Assembly (NCBI GenBank): GCA_934216155.1
Contig: CAKQBK010000031.1
Coordinates: forward strand, 1 to 28,398
Length of the DNA: 28,398 nucleotides
From: an uncultured Dialister sp.
GTDB lineage: Bacteria; Bacillota; Negativicutes; Veillonellales; Dialisteraceae
Reading direction: 5' to 3'
Positions 15,946 through 23,909 of this stretch are shown here, one piece after another; position 1 is the first letter of the stretch, and every line of letters starts with the position of its first letter. The notes beneath the pieces were generated by a model, which saw only the letters and a program-made list of their open reading frames with translations, was not told the origin of the DNA and did no database searches. A program made the translations under genes and the position numbers.

Positions 15946-16967
15946 TGAAAGATATTCCAGCATTAGACAAGAACGTCATGGAAGCTTGCCAGCTCTATGT
16001 GGATAATTTGATTAAGCCTCTCCATTCGTTGGGGCAATTGGAAGAAATGGCCGTCCGCATCGCTGGCATTACGAAAGAAGTGAAACCGGCCTATCTCAGC
16101 AAAGCGCTGGTCATTTTCGGCGGGGATACGGCGGTCGATGGGGTGAACAAGACCAAAGGGCAGCTCTCTCATGATGAAATGAAATTGGTGGCCCAGGGCT
16201 ATGGGCCGGTCAATGTGCTGGCTCGGCAGCTGGAAGCACCGGTATACCTGATTGATGTGGGTCTGGAAAAAGATACCTCTGACATTGAAGACGTACTTTC
16301 ACATAAACTGATTCATGGGACCCATCAGGGTCATCCCGCTATGGATGATGAAGTGGTGGCAGGGGCTATTTCTATTGGCATGTCCGTAGGAAAGACTTTG
16401 GCTTCGCAAGGTATCCAGGCGGTGGGTCTTGGAAATATCGGAGAACGGTCTATGCTCTCTGCGCTGGCGGTCACTACGGCGGTCATGAAAGATGATTTGC
16501 AAAAAGCATCTGCCAAAAGCGGTTTTTCTATCCGCCTTTCTGATGTAGGCGATTTCGCCAAGGACCCGGTGGGCACATTGGCCCAGGTGGGATCCACAGA
16601 AATTGCGGCTCTCTTCGGCTTGGTGGTACAGGCTGCTAGAGAAGGCATTATGGTTGTCTTTGATAATGCGGTGACCGGCGCTGCCGTATTGGCTGCCGTA
16701 ACCGTGTATCCTGAAATCAAAAATTATATTTTTCCATCAGTATATTATGAAGAACCGGTTCATCAGATGCAGCTGTCCAAATTGGGCATGAAATCGTTCC
16801 TGCACTATGATTTCACAGAAGCAGAAGGCTATGGTTCGGCCCTGGGGTTATCCATTCTGGATGCCGCCATTGACATGCTGAACCAGATGAAAACCTTCGG
16901 CAGTGCTGGCGTGGCCGTGGCAGAAGATGGTCCGGGGAAAGGTCGTCAAAGAGAGGACGTGAAGTAA
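15945..16967 (+). CDS. arsB: ArsB-type CobT paralogue, partner subunit
   Basis: A 340-residue CobT homologue with altered active-site motifs, as expected for the partner subunit of a heteromeric phosphoribosyltransferase. IKPLHSLGQLEEMA (23-36) corresponds to the CobT TKPPGSLG loop. The ADHGV site has become GGDTAVDGV (59-67), GEMGIGNTT has become LGNIGERSM (162-170), and a Glu (Glu294 in TEAEGYGSA) remains in the C-terminal region. The start codon overlaps the arsA stop by one base (TAATG), implying translational coupling and balanced subunit amounts. An in-frame ATG exists 36 bases upstream inside arsA, but the coupled start is preferred. Confidence 0.78.
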   Translation: MKDIPALDKNVMEACQLYVDNLIKPLHSLGQLEEMAVRIAGITKEVKPAYLSKALVIFGGDTAVDGVNKTKGQLSHDEMKLVAQGYGPVNVLARQLEAPVYLIDVGLEKDTSDIEDVLSHKLIHGTHQGHPAMDDEVVAGAISIGMSVGKTLASQGIQAVGLGNIGERSMLSALAVTTAVMKDDLQKASAKSGFSIRLSDVGDFAKDPVGTLAQVGSTEIAALFGLVVQAAREGIMVVFDNAVTGAAVLAAVTVYPEIKNYIFPSVYYEEPVHQMQLSKLGMKSFLHYDFTEAEGYGSALGLSILDAAIDMLNQMKTFGSAGVAVAEDGPGKGRQREDVK

Positions 16968-17746
16968 TGAAAGCACTTTTTGTACGGTGTTATGTGAAAC
17001 TCACGGTGGATATGATGATTGGTGGTCTCATCGACATGGGTGTGCCACCGGTGTATTTGAAATCCAAGCTCCAGGATGCGGGGCTTTCCTGTGATTTCAT
17101 TGAAAAGCCCAATCCGAAAGCACAGATTTCCGCCCATTATTTCCATATCCCGCCCTATGGAGACAAGCCGCTTCTTTTGAAAGAAGCAGACCTCTTCAAA
17201 GACTGGAAACAGATTTGTGAGAAAGGCGCACCGGAGTGGGAAGACACCGGATGGAAAGTGTTCTCCGCTTTGACAAGAGGTGCCTCCGATGCGGTGGATG
17301 AAATCGCAGCCAATGTGATTGACCTCCGGCGGGTCGGTGTCAGTGAAGAAAACTTGGTGTCACTCTACCTTTTCCTGGCTTGCTTGGATTATCTGGAAGT
17401 GGAAAGTCTCTTCGTGATTCCTTTCTCCTTGAAAGCAGGGAAAACAGAATCAGCGCGGGCTACCATGCAGATTCTGACCGACGCCGGTTCTACGGTGGGA
17501 GAACCGATTGATGCAGAGGATATTCATCCCTTTGCAGCAGCTCTCTTAGAAGGATTGTCTGCCGGCTTCATGCCCATGGATAGCCGCTTCTTGGCCGATA
17601 AAACCGCCTACGGTAGTGCTAGCGCGGAAAAACCAACCGGCGACACCACCGTGGCAGAATACCTGGGCTATTTCCAGGACCGTAGTGATTCCATTTTCAG
17701 CCGCCATTTGAAAGTATTTGGTATGAATACTGGATTGGAACTCTAA
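16967..17746 (+). CDS. LarC-like (DUF111) protein with lost metal-site motifs
   Basis: 259 residues, read as a divergent relative of LarC, the CTP-dependent nickel chelatase that makes the NPN cofactor of lactate racemase. Supporting similarities: the N-terminal frame DMMIGGLIDMGVPPVYL (15-31), a central segment resembling the dimer region, and the C-terminal AAALLEGLSAGFMPM with a YGSA motif. The key signatures are missing, though. The N-terminal glycine-rich CFSGISGDM has become CYVKLTVDM, and the HEVGAxDS metal-site motif appears as RRVGVSEE. It is shorter than full LarC and lacks the second domain. It overlaps arsB by one base (TAATG), so it is co-translated with ArsAB. Nickel chelation seems unlikely; a role in cobamide assembly is inference from context only. 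Confidence 0.6.
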   Translation: MKALFVRCYVKLTVDMMIGGLIDMGVPPVYLKSKLQDAGLSCDFIEKPNPKAQISAHYFHIPPYGDKPLLLKEADLFKDWKQICEKGAPEWEDTGWKVFSALTRGASDAVDEIAANVIDLRRVGVSEENLVSLYLFLACLDYLEVESLFVIPFSLKAGKTESARATMQILTDAGSTVGEPIDAEDIHPFAAALLEGLSAGFMPMDSRFLADKTAYGSASAEKPTGDTTVAEYLGYFQDRSDSIFSRHLKVFGMNTGLEL

Positions 17747-17761
17747 TATGATGTGATAGGG

Positions 17762-17794
17762 AAAGAGTCTTCTCGCAGGGGGAAGGCTCTTTTA
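17762..17794 (+). terminator. Terminator of the arsA-arsB-larC-like operon
   Basis: AAAGAGTCTTC (17762-17772) pairs with GAAGGCTCTTT (17782-17792) with one G-T wobble, followed by a short T-rich tail. It begins 16 bases after the last stop codon. Confidence 0.75.
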
Positions 17795-17800
17795 TTTATA

Positions 17801-18120
17801 GTGAGGAGTGAGGGGTTAGGAGTGAGGAGTGAAGGTGGCGGCGCATAATATTTGAAAGCGCCGCAAAATAATAAAAGCTTATTATTCTGCTACATACGAT
17901 TTCTAACATAGAACTATAAAGGTGAGTGATGGGCTTAAAAGGTTATGGATGTACCGTTCTCGCATAACCTTTTATAACCCTTTATAACCTTGTCGCTGGC
18001 GAGGGGATGTCATGTTACGCAGAAGAAATTAGCAGAATGATAACCTTATATAAAATGCGGTGCTTTCAAATATTATGCGCCGCCACCACCACTCCTAACT
18101 CCTCATTCCTCACTCCTAAC
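17801..18120. repeat. ~320-bp composite element: A hairpin, C segment, inverted A hairpin
   Basis: The left end is a family-A hairpin (stem 17838-17844 / 17858-17864) with the purine tail outside. The right end is the same element inverted (stem GCGGTGC 18057-18063 / GCGCCGC 18077-18083). The ~190-bp centre is family C, with GGTTAT and ATAACC words folding as a hairpin at about 17938-17990. The centre recurs inverted at 19675-19868 and partly at 13861-13990. Architecture is that of a MITE with ~60-bp terminal inverted repeats; no clear target-site duplication is seen. Confidence 0.75.
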
Positions 18121-18129
18121 TTTTTCGAA

Positions 18130-18165
18130 TTCCTAGGGCCTAGCTACCAATCCCTAGCTACTAGT
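18130..18165 (-). repeat. Family-E 7-mer run
   Basis: CCTAGGGCCTAGCTACC followed by CCCTAGCTACTAGTC. The same words follow the family-A hairpin at 14756-14790, showing that the A-then-E order is itself repeated. Confidence 0.65.
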
Positions 18166-18266
18166 CAAGCATTTCCCTATTGCCCCTTTTCATCCTCTCT
18201 TATATAATTAAGTAAAGAAATGATGATATTTTTTTATTGCAAGTAAAACTATAAGAAAATAAAAAG

Positions 18267-18326
18267 GGGGGCGCTTCCTTACATTATGCGCCCCTTCAAC
18301 CACTCCTCACTCCTAATTCCTAACTA
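18267..18326 (-). repeat. Family-A hairpin, GGGGCGC variant, in the leader of the O-antigen ligase gene
   Basis: Stem GGGGCGC (18268-18274) pairs with GCGCCCC (18288-18294), then the pyrimidine tail. It ends about 18 bases before the next start codon, so it is probably transcribed as part of that leader. Confidence 0.8.
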
Positions 18327-18343
18327 TACAAAGAGAGGTCTTT

Positions 18344-19567
18344 ATGAATACCCTAAGAGCTGTCTGCTCGAGAAAACATATATTATATACCTTATATGCC
18401 ACATTGTTTTTACTTCCGCTGGATCCCTATTTCTTTTACATCACGTTGATTCCAGCGGTCTTTTTATGGGGACTCAACCGATGGAAAGTGGGGGACGTGT
18501 CCCTGTCTCTCCCGCCCTGGTGGGGACTTCCCTTGGGATTTCTCCTCTGTGCGGCGGCCTCGGCTTTCGTGTCCCATGATATGGCTTTTTCTTTAGCCAA
18601 TTGGGCGTTTCAACCGTTGTTGTATGCGGTGCTCTATGTGCTTATTTATTCCACTGTGTCCTCTACCGCAGAAAAGGAAAAAGCCTTATATGCTTTCTTG
18701 GCAGGGGCCATCTGTGTGGCGGCCTATGGATTCTTTCAATACGCCAATGCGGCTCACATGGCGGCGGACATGGAAGCCCAAAGCTGGGTGGACCCGGAGC
18801 GGTTTCCTCTTTTGCGCAGACGGATGTATTCCACCTTGGAAAATCCGAATCTCCTGGGAGCTTACCTATTAATGATGATTAGCATCCTCACTGCCTTTTT
18901 CTTGCGAGAAGGGGAGAAACGGCGGAAATATGCTTTTGCGGCGATTCTTGTGGTACTCCTTTTATGTTTGGCTTTGACCTATTGCCGCGGCGCATGGGTG
19001 AGTCTGGCCGCTATTGTATTGGGACTGACCTTATTTTATGATAAACGATTCGGATTTCTATTTCTTTTGGTGCCTGTGGTGCTGGCAGTCTATCATGGTC
19101 AGATTGCGGAACGTTTTCTGTCACTTTTTTCTGGAGAGGATACGTCCGTGGGGCTTCGATTTGCCCTGTGGGAAAGTACCCGGGCCATGATTGAAGAACA
19201 TCCCCTTCTGGGCATTGGCTGGGGAACCTATTTCCTAGCTTACCCAGAGTACAATTTCTTTATCCAAGATGAACATGTACTCATATTTCATGCACACAAT
19301 ATGTATTTAAATATGTTGGCCGAAGTGGGAATCCCTGGAGGCCTTTGCTTCCTAGGGACCTTCTTTGCCCAAGGTATTTTCTGCTGGTATATATATAAGA
19401 AAGGAAATAATTCCTTCTTGAAATCCATGGGCCTAGGAGGCCTCCTCATGGTGATGGCCATGGCGGTGATCAGCATGGGGGACCATGTCCTATTTTCCCG
19501 TTCCGTTTCCTTCTGCTTCTGGAGCCTCTCTGCGTTGTGTGTATCTTGCTATAGGGGGATTAGGTGA
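18344..19567 (+). CDS. O-antigen ligase family (WaaL / Wzy_C) membrane protein
   Basis: A 407-residue polytopic inner-membrane protein, with about ten hydrophobic segments spread from residue 10 to 400. A large soluble loop near residues 275-325 holds the Wzy_C signature: HPLLGIGWGTY beginning at His286 and HAHNMYLNMLAEVGIPGG beginning at His316. Family members transfer undecaprenyl-linked glycans to lipid A-core or polymerise O-units at the periplasmic face. Ligase and polymerase cannot be told apart by sequence alone. No glycosyltransferase or other LPS gene adjoins it. SD AGAGAGG lies 7-13 bases before the ATG. Its presence supports a diderm envelope. Confidence 0.82.
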   Translation: MNTLRAVCSRKHILYTLYATLFLLPLDPYFFYITLIPAVFLWGLNRWKVGDVSLSLPPWWGLPLGFLLCAAASAFVSHDMAFSLANWAFQPLLYAVLYVLIYSTVSSTAEKEKALYAFLAGAICVAAYGFFQYANAAHMAADMEAQSWVDPERFPLLRRRMYSTLENPNLLGAYLLMMISILTAFFLREGEKRRKYAFAAILVVLLLCLALTYCRGAWVSLAAIVLGLTLFYDKRFGFLFLLVPVVLAVYHGQIAERFLSLFSGEDTSVGLRFALWESTRAMIEEHPLLGIGWGTYFLAYPEYNFFIQDEHVLIFHAHNMYLNMLAEVGIPGGLCFLGTFFAQGIFCWYIYKKGNNSFLKSMGLGGLLMVMAMAVISMGDHVLFSRSVSFCFWSLSALCVSCYRGIR

Positions 19568-19607
19568 CTAGTGACTGGTGACTAGTGACTGGTAGCTAGG
19601 GATTAGG
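19562..19607 (+). repeat. Family-E 7-mer run directly after the ligase gene
   Basis: Units TGACTAG, TGACTGG and TAGCTAGGGATTAGG follow the stop codon without a gap. A further short run of CACCAGT / CACGAGT lies at 19868-19890. Confidence 0.7.
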
Positions 19608-19618
19608 ATTTGGAAAAG

Positions 19619-19868
19619 TGAGAAATTAGGAGTGAGGAGTGGTGGTGGCGGCGCAAAATATTTGAAAGCGCCGCATTTTTATTTAAGGTTATATTCTGCT
19701 AATTTCTTATGCGTAACATGACATGCTATCGCAAATGACAAGGTTATAAAGGGTTATAAAAGGTTATGCGAGAACGGTACCTCCATAACCTTTTATAACC
19801 TTTTAAAGCCCATCACTCACCTTTAGTGTTCTATGTTAGAAATCCTATGCAGCAGAATAATAAGCTTT
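19619..19868. repeat. Family-A hairpin joined to an inverted family-C segment
   Basis: The hairpin stem is 19648-19654 / 19668-19674, flanked by the purine tail. 19675-19868 is the reverse complement of the family-C centre at 17865-18052. The second family-A end expected from the composite at 17801 is absent and replaced by family-E 7-mers. Confidence 0.72.
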
Positions 19869-20102
19869 ATCACCAGTCACCAGTCACGAGTTACCATCAA
19901 CCACATAAATGTAAGATCCACACAAAGAATACATTTATATAAAGAAATACTCTGTTATAGGAATGTATGAACAGAGCCAAATGTAAAGAATTGGTTATGA
20001 GTCACAAAATTCATATTTTGTCTAATAGGAAAAATCTATAACACCCTTAATGGATTTTTAGAAACAAAAGGTGCATTTTTGTCGATACAATCTGAAAAAG
20101 TG

Positions 20103-20111
20103 TGGTATAAT
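20103..20111 (+). promoter_or_regulatory. Extended -10 promoter of the CoA-transferase gene
   Basis: TGGTATAAT is a perfect extended -10. No good -35 lies at standard spacing (TTGTCG at 20079 is 21 bases away). The transcript would begin near 20118 with a perfect 7-bp hairpin, GTAGTCA-GGGA-TGACTAC (20119-20136), and carry a leader of about 215 nt. Confidence 0.7.
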
Positions 20112-20118
20112 ATATCAG

Positions 20119-20230
20119 GTAGTCAGGGATGACTACATAATTCAGTCACAAACCTTAGAAAAGGAGGAGTTTTCTTATAGATTATAAAACATGCAAAACA
20201 TGAAGTAATCCATAAGTGAACTCCTTTTTT
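20119..20230 (+). promoter_or_regulatory. Structured leader with attenuator-like terminator before the CoA-transferase gene
   Basis: A 5' hairpin (20119-20136) is followed by AAGGAGGAGTTTTCTTAT (20161-20178), which pairs with 20212-20230. That makes a ~17-bp stem closed by a 33-base loop and ending in TTTTTT. An SD-like AAGGAGGAG is buried in the stem. The start codon lies 100 bases further on. The shape suits a terminator-attenuator or a short RNA processed from the leader. Confidence 0.5.
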
Positions 20231-20333
20231 GTGAGAGAATGAAATCAGTTAAAAAGTTCTATAGCAATGGCGAAAACTACATATTGATGCTGTAGACTTT
20301 TAATATTTTTATTATTTTGGGAGGATGATAGTA

Positions 20334-21881
20334 ATGATCGACACCAATGATAGTGAATTCCTTAGCAGAATTGAAAGCGCAGATCTGAAAGCAAAAATTT
20401 GTGATGCTAAAACTGCAGCAGCTATGATTCAGCCAGGAGACATCCTTGGTATTTCCGGATTCACGCCATGCGGCTATCCGAAGATCACCATGCATGAACT
20501 CGCAGAACGTATGAAAGAAACCCCATTCCAGGTAGATATCTGGACTGGCGCTTCCACTGGTTCCCAGATCGATGGCGAACTGGTAGCTGTTAACGGCATC
20601 AGAAACCGTATGCCATACCAGACCAATGGTAACCTGAGAAAAGCAATCAACGCTGGCGCTATCAACTATTATGATCTTCACCTGTCTCATGTAGCTCAGC
20701 AGATTCGCGCTGGCTTCTTCACCAATGTGAAAGGCGAACGCGTAACAGGCCCAGATTTCGCAGTAGTTGAAGTCTGCAAAATCGGACCGAACGGCGAACT
20801 CTACACCACCACCGCAATCGGCAACTCCCCGGTATTTGTAGACACCGCTAAGAAAGTCATCGTAGAAGTAAACACCACCCAGCCGCTGGAATTGGTAGGC
20901 ATGGCTGATATTTACATGCGTAAGAACCCACCGCACTGTGAACCGATTCCGATCAAAACCGCTGGCGACCGCGTAGGTACTCCATACATCCCATGCGATC
21001 CGGCTAAGATCGTAGCAATCGTTCCATGCGATCTGCCAGATGTTACCCGTGCACTGGCTCCACTGGATGATGATGCAGAAGCTATGGGCAATAACCTGAT
21101 TGACTTCCTGAAAAATGAAGTTAAACATGGTAGACTGCCGGAAAACCTGCTCCCACTGCAGTCCGGTGTAGGCAACGTTGCTAACGCAGTTATCCACGGC
21201 CTCGTAGAATCCGATTTCAAGAACCTCTCCGTATACACTGAAGTTATTCAGGATGGTATGTTCGACCTGATCGATAAAGATAAGATCGACATGATTTCTG
21301 GTACTTCCTTGTCCCCATCCCCAGACGGACTGAAACGCTTCTATGCTAACATTGAAAAATACAACAAGAAGATTATTCTTCGTCCACAGGAAATTTCCAA
21401 CAACGGCGAAGTTGCTCGTCGTCTCGGCGTAATCGCTATGAACACCGCTCTGGAAATGGATATCTATGGTCATGTAAACTCCACCCATGTAAGTGGTACC
21501 AAGCTGATGAACGGTATCGGTGGCTCCGGCGACTTTGCTCGTAACGGCTTCCTGTCCTGCTTCTTCTGCCACAGCACCGCTAAGGGTGGCAAGATTTCTG
21601 CAGTAGTTCCGATGTGCTCTCATGTTGACCACACCGAACATGATACCCATGTATTCATTTCTGAACAGGGTGTTGCAGATGTTCGTGGCCTGTCCCCGAA
21701 AGAAAGAGCAAAGGTTATCATCAACAACGTTGCTCATCCGTCCTTCAGAGATCAGCTCATGGATTACTATGAAAGAGCATGTGCAGCATGCGGCGAAAGC
21801 CAGACTCCACATCTTCTCCAGGAAGCTTTCAAATTCCATGAAAGCCTGGCTGAAAATGGCGATATGCACTTCAAGAAATAA
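20334..21881 (+). CDS. Acyl-CoA:succinate CoA-transferase (acetyl-CoA hydrolase/transferase family)
   Basis: A cytosolic 515-residue transferase, in this context propionyl-CoA:succinate CoA-transferase, which activates succinate and releases propionate. Diagnostic segments are GISGFTPCGYPK near the N-terminus, LQSGVGNVANAV (275-286), and YTEVIQDG, where Glu303 corresponds to the Glu that forms the CoA thioester. Length fits the family. Two in-frame ATGs occur (20325, 20334). SD GGGAGG at 20319-20324 abuts the first but is ideally spaced from the second, so 20334 is preferred. Codon use is sharply biased (GAA, ATC, AAC, CGT, GCT), unlike the genes left of 20 kb, indicating very high expression. 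Acetyl-CoA as donor cannot be excluded. Confidence 0.85.
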   Translation: MIDTNDSEFLSRIESADLKAKICDAKTAAAMIQPGDILGISGFTPCGYPKITMHELAERMKETPFQVDIWTGASTGSQIDGELVAVNGIRNRMPYQTNGNLRKAINAGAINYYDLHLSHVAQQIRAGFFTNVKGERVTGPDFAVVEVCKIGPNGELYTTTAIGNSPVFVDTAKKVIVEVNTTQPLELVGMADIYMRKNPPHCEPIPIKTAGDRVGTPYIPCDPAKIVAIVPCDLPDVTRALAPLDDDAEAMGNNLIDFLKNEVKHGRLPENLLPLQSGVGNVANAVIHGLVESDFKNLSVYTEVIQDGMFDLIDKDKIDMISGTSLSPSPDGLKRFYANIEKYNKKIILRPQEISNNGEVARRLGVIAMNTALEMDIYGHVNSTHVSGTKLMNGIGGSGDFARNGFLSCFFCHSTAKGGKISAVVPMCSHVDHTEHDTHVFISEQGVADVRGLSPKERAKVIINNVAHPSFRDQLMDYYERACAACGESQTPHLLQEAFKFHESLAENGDMHFKK

Positions 21882-21905
21882 TTTAATTATTCAAGAAGCT
21901 TGCTA

Positions 21906-21926
21906 GTAAAGCAGTTAATGCTTTAC
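21906..21926. promoter_or_regulatory. Dyad overlapping the -35 of the mutase promoter
   Basis: GTAAAGC-N7-GCTTTAC is a perfect 7-bp dyad. Its right arm overlaps the -35 hexamer at 21922-21927. It could be an operator or the 3' stabilising hairpin of the CoA-transferase message, as no T-run follows. Confidence 0.45.
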
Positions 21927-21949
21927 AAATACAGAATTTATTGTATAAT
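21922..21949 (+). promoter_or_regulatory. Promoter for the methylmalonyl-CoA mutase genes
   Basis: TTTACA (21922-21927), 16-base spacer, TATAAT (21944-21949). This is the best sigma-A-type promoter in the window. The transcript would start near 21956, giving a leader of about 228 nt before the mutase. Confidence 0.7.
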
Positions 21950-21955
21950 AACCTA

Positions 21956-22172
21956 TGGTGATGACTGCCATATAGGCAGTATCAATACATGGGCTTGCAA
22001 GAGTCCAAAGCTGCTATAAGAAGACTCGAATGAGCACTGTAGCAGCCAAGGCTTTGTAAGTCCTGAATAGGAAGAAAATTCCAAAGTAAGTGGTAAGAAG
22101 AACACAAAGTCGCGGCCACCAAAATGAAGGAAGACGCTTCCTAGAGTTTTACATACTTACTTTTTTAGGAGG
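21956..22172 (+). ncRNA. Unassigned structured leader RNA upstream of methylmalonyl-CoA mutase
   Basis: Stems visible: GAT(G)ACTGCC with GGCAGTATC (21960-21983), GGGCT with AGTCC (21991-22006), GCTGCTA with TAGCAGC (22010-22046), TCCT with AGGA (22061-22072), AGGAAG with CTTCCT (22128-22142), and an enclosing stem AAAGTAAGT with ACTTACTTT (22083-22091 / 22155-22163). The last stem runs into TTTTTT and is followed at once by SD AGGAGG, so it can act as terminator or SD mask. No B12 box or other riboswitch consensus that I know is present. Regulatory function is inferred from structure and position. Confidence 0.55.
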
Positions 22173-22183
22173 AAGATGAACTC

Positions 22184-23845
22184 ATGTCTAACGAATCCCT
22201 GAAAGCTAAACTTGATGCTTACAATGAAACCTATGCGAAACAGTGCGCAAAACATCCGGAAAGAGTTGGTCTGAAACACAAGAACCTGTACACACCACTC
22301 GATCTCGAAGGTTTTGATTATGAAAGAGACCTCGGTTTCCCGGGCGAATACCCATACACCCGTGGCGTACAGCCGACCATGTATCGCGGCAAACTGTGGA
22401 CCATGCGTATGTACGCTGGCTTCTCCACCGCTGAAGAATCCAACAAACGTTATAAATACCTGATCGCTAACGGCGGCACCGGCCTGTCCTGCGCATTCGA
22501 CCTGCCAACCCAGATCGGCTACGACTCCGACGACAAGATGTCCGAAGGCGAAGTTGGTAAAGTAGGCGTTGCTATCGACTCTCTGTACGATATGGAAAGA
22601 CTGTTCGACGGAATCGACCTCGGCAAAGTTTCCACCTCCATGACCATCAATGCACCGGCTTCCGTACTGCTGGCTATGTACATCGCAGTTGCTGAAAAAC
22701 AGGGCGTTCCGGCTACCGCTCTTCGCGGCACCATTCAGAACGATATCCTGAAGGAATACGCAGCTCGCGGCACCTACATTTTCCCAGTTAAACCGTCCAT
22801 GCGTCTGATCACCGATATCTTCGAATACTGCTCTGCAAACGTACCGAAGTGGAACACCATTTCCATTTCCGGCTACCACATCCGTGAAGCTGGTTCCACC
22901 GCTGCTCAGGAAATCGCATTCACCATCGCTGATGGTATTGCATACATCGAAGCAGCTCTGAAAGCTGGCATGAAGATCGATGAATTCGCAGGCCGTCTGT
23001 CCTTCTTCTGGAACGCTCACAACAACGTACTCGAAGAAGTTGCTAAATTCCGTGCATCCCGTCGTCTGTGGGCTACCATTCTGAAGGAAAGATTCCATGC
23101 AGAATCTGCTAAGTCCATGAAACTCCGTTTCCACACCCAGACCGCAGGTTCCATGCTGACCGCTCAGCAGCCAAACAACAACATCATCCGTGTTGCTCTC
23201 CAGACCGCTGCAGCAGTTATGGGCGGAACCCAGTCCCTGCACACCAACTCCCGCGATGAAGCTCTGGCTCTGCCAACCACTGAATCCGTAACCATCGCTC
23301 TGCGTACCCAACAGATCGTAGCTTACGAATCCGGCCTGGCTGACGTAGTAGATCCACTCGGCGGTTCCTACTATGTAGAAGCTATGACCAATGCTATCGA
23401 AGCAGAAGCTAAAGAATACATCCGTAAGATCGATGAAATGGGCGGCGCTGTAGAAGCTATTGATAAAGGCTACATCCAGAAAGAAATTCAGGACGCTGCT
23501 TATGCTTGGCAGATGTCTGTTGAATCCGGCGAAAGAACCATCGTTGGCGTCAACAAATTCACCATGGAAGAACCACCGGTTACCGGCCTGCTGAAGATTG
23601 ATGCATCCGTTGGCGAAAAGAAGAAAGCTCAGCTCGCTCAGGATAAAGCAAACCGTGACCAGGCTAAAGTTGCTGAAGAACTGGCTAAACTTGAAAAAGC
23701 AGCTCAGACTCCAGCTGAAGGCCCAGATCATATCAACCTTATGCCAGTCATCCTCGACTGCGTACGTGCATACTGCACCGAAGGCGAAATCTGCGGCGTT
23801 CTCCGTAAAGTATACGGCGAATACAAACCACACAACACCCTTTAA
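22184..23845 (+). CDS. mcmA1: Methylmalonyl-CoA mutase, catalytic (large) subunit
   Basis: 553 residues forming the TIM-barrel half of the two-subunit mutase that interconverts succinyl-CoA and (R)-methylmalonyl-CoA. Motifs include [22 protein letters not shown] with Tyr77 (the radical-shielding Tyr of the family), [13 protein letters not shown] (98-110), and [12 protein letters not shown] with His232. It lacks the C-terminal B12 domain, which is encoded separately by the next gene. A charged, Ala/Lys/Glu-rich stretch near residues 475-510 replaces the linker to that domain, followed by a conserved-looking tail to 553. SD AGGAGG at 22167-22172. Codon bias is extreme. The quoted first motif is given by position 59-78 in the protein. 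Confidence 0.94.
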   Translation: MSNESLKAKLDAYNETYAKQCAKHPERVGLKHKNLYTPLDLEGFDYERDLGFPGEYPYTRGVQPTMYRGKLWTMRMYAGFSTAEESNKRYKYLIANGGTGLSCAFDLPTQIGYDSDDKMSEGEVGKVGVAIDSLYDMERLFDGIDLGKVSTSMTINAPASVLLAMYIAVAEKQGVPATALRGTIQNDILKEYAARGTYIFPVKPSMRLITDIFEYCSANVPKWNTISISGYHIREAGSTAAQEIAFTIADGIAYIEAALKAGMKIDEFAGRLSFFWNAHNNVLEEVAKFRASRRLWATILKERFHAESAKSMKLRFHTQTAGSMLTAQQPNNNIIRVALQTAAAVMGGTQSLHTNSRDEALALPTTESVTIALRTQQIVAYESGLADVVDPLGGSYYVEAMTNAIEAEAKEYIRKIDEMGGAVEAIDKGYIQKEIQDAAYAWQMSVESGERTIVGVNKFTMEEPPVTGLLKIDASVGEKKKAQLAQDKANRDQAKVAEELAKLEKAAQTPAEGPDHINLMPVILDCVRAYCTEGEICGVLRKVYGEYKPHNTL

Positions 23846-23909
23846 TTTTAGGGCAGCCTGAATAAGAGAATACATAATATACTCAATATATTTCTGGAGG
23901 TAATTTACA

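Noticed and set aside
20277..21869. Long minus-strand open frame opposite the CoA-transferase, with similar ones opposite mutase (22157-23920) and mmdA (25833-27464)
   Set aside because: These frames stay open because the strongly biased plus-strand genes avoid codons whose complement is a stop. Their translations are low in sense, rich in Cys/Phe/Val, and lack SDs.
22035..22060. AGCAGCCAAGGC, identical to part of the SRP RNA apical region
   Set aside because: The essential GGUCAGG...GGAAGGAAGCAGCC context is missing and the segment folds with its own upstream arm, so it is a chance word match.
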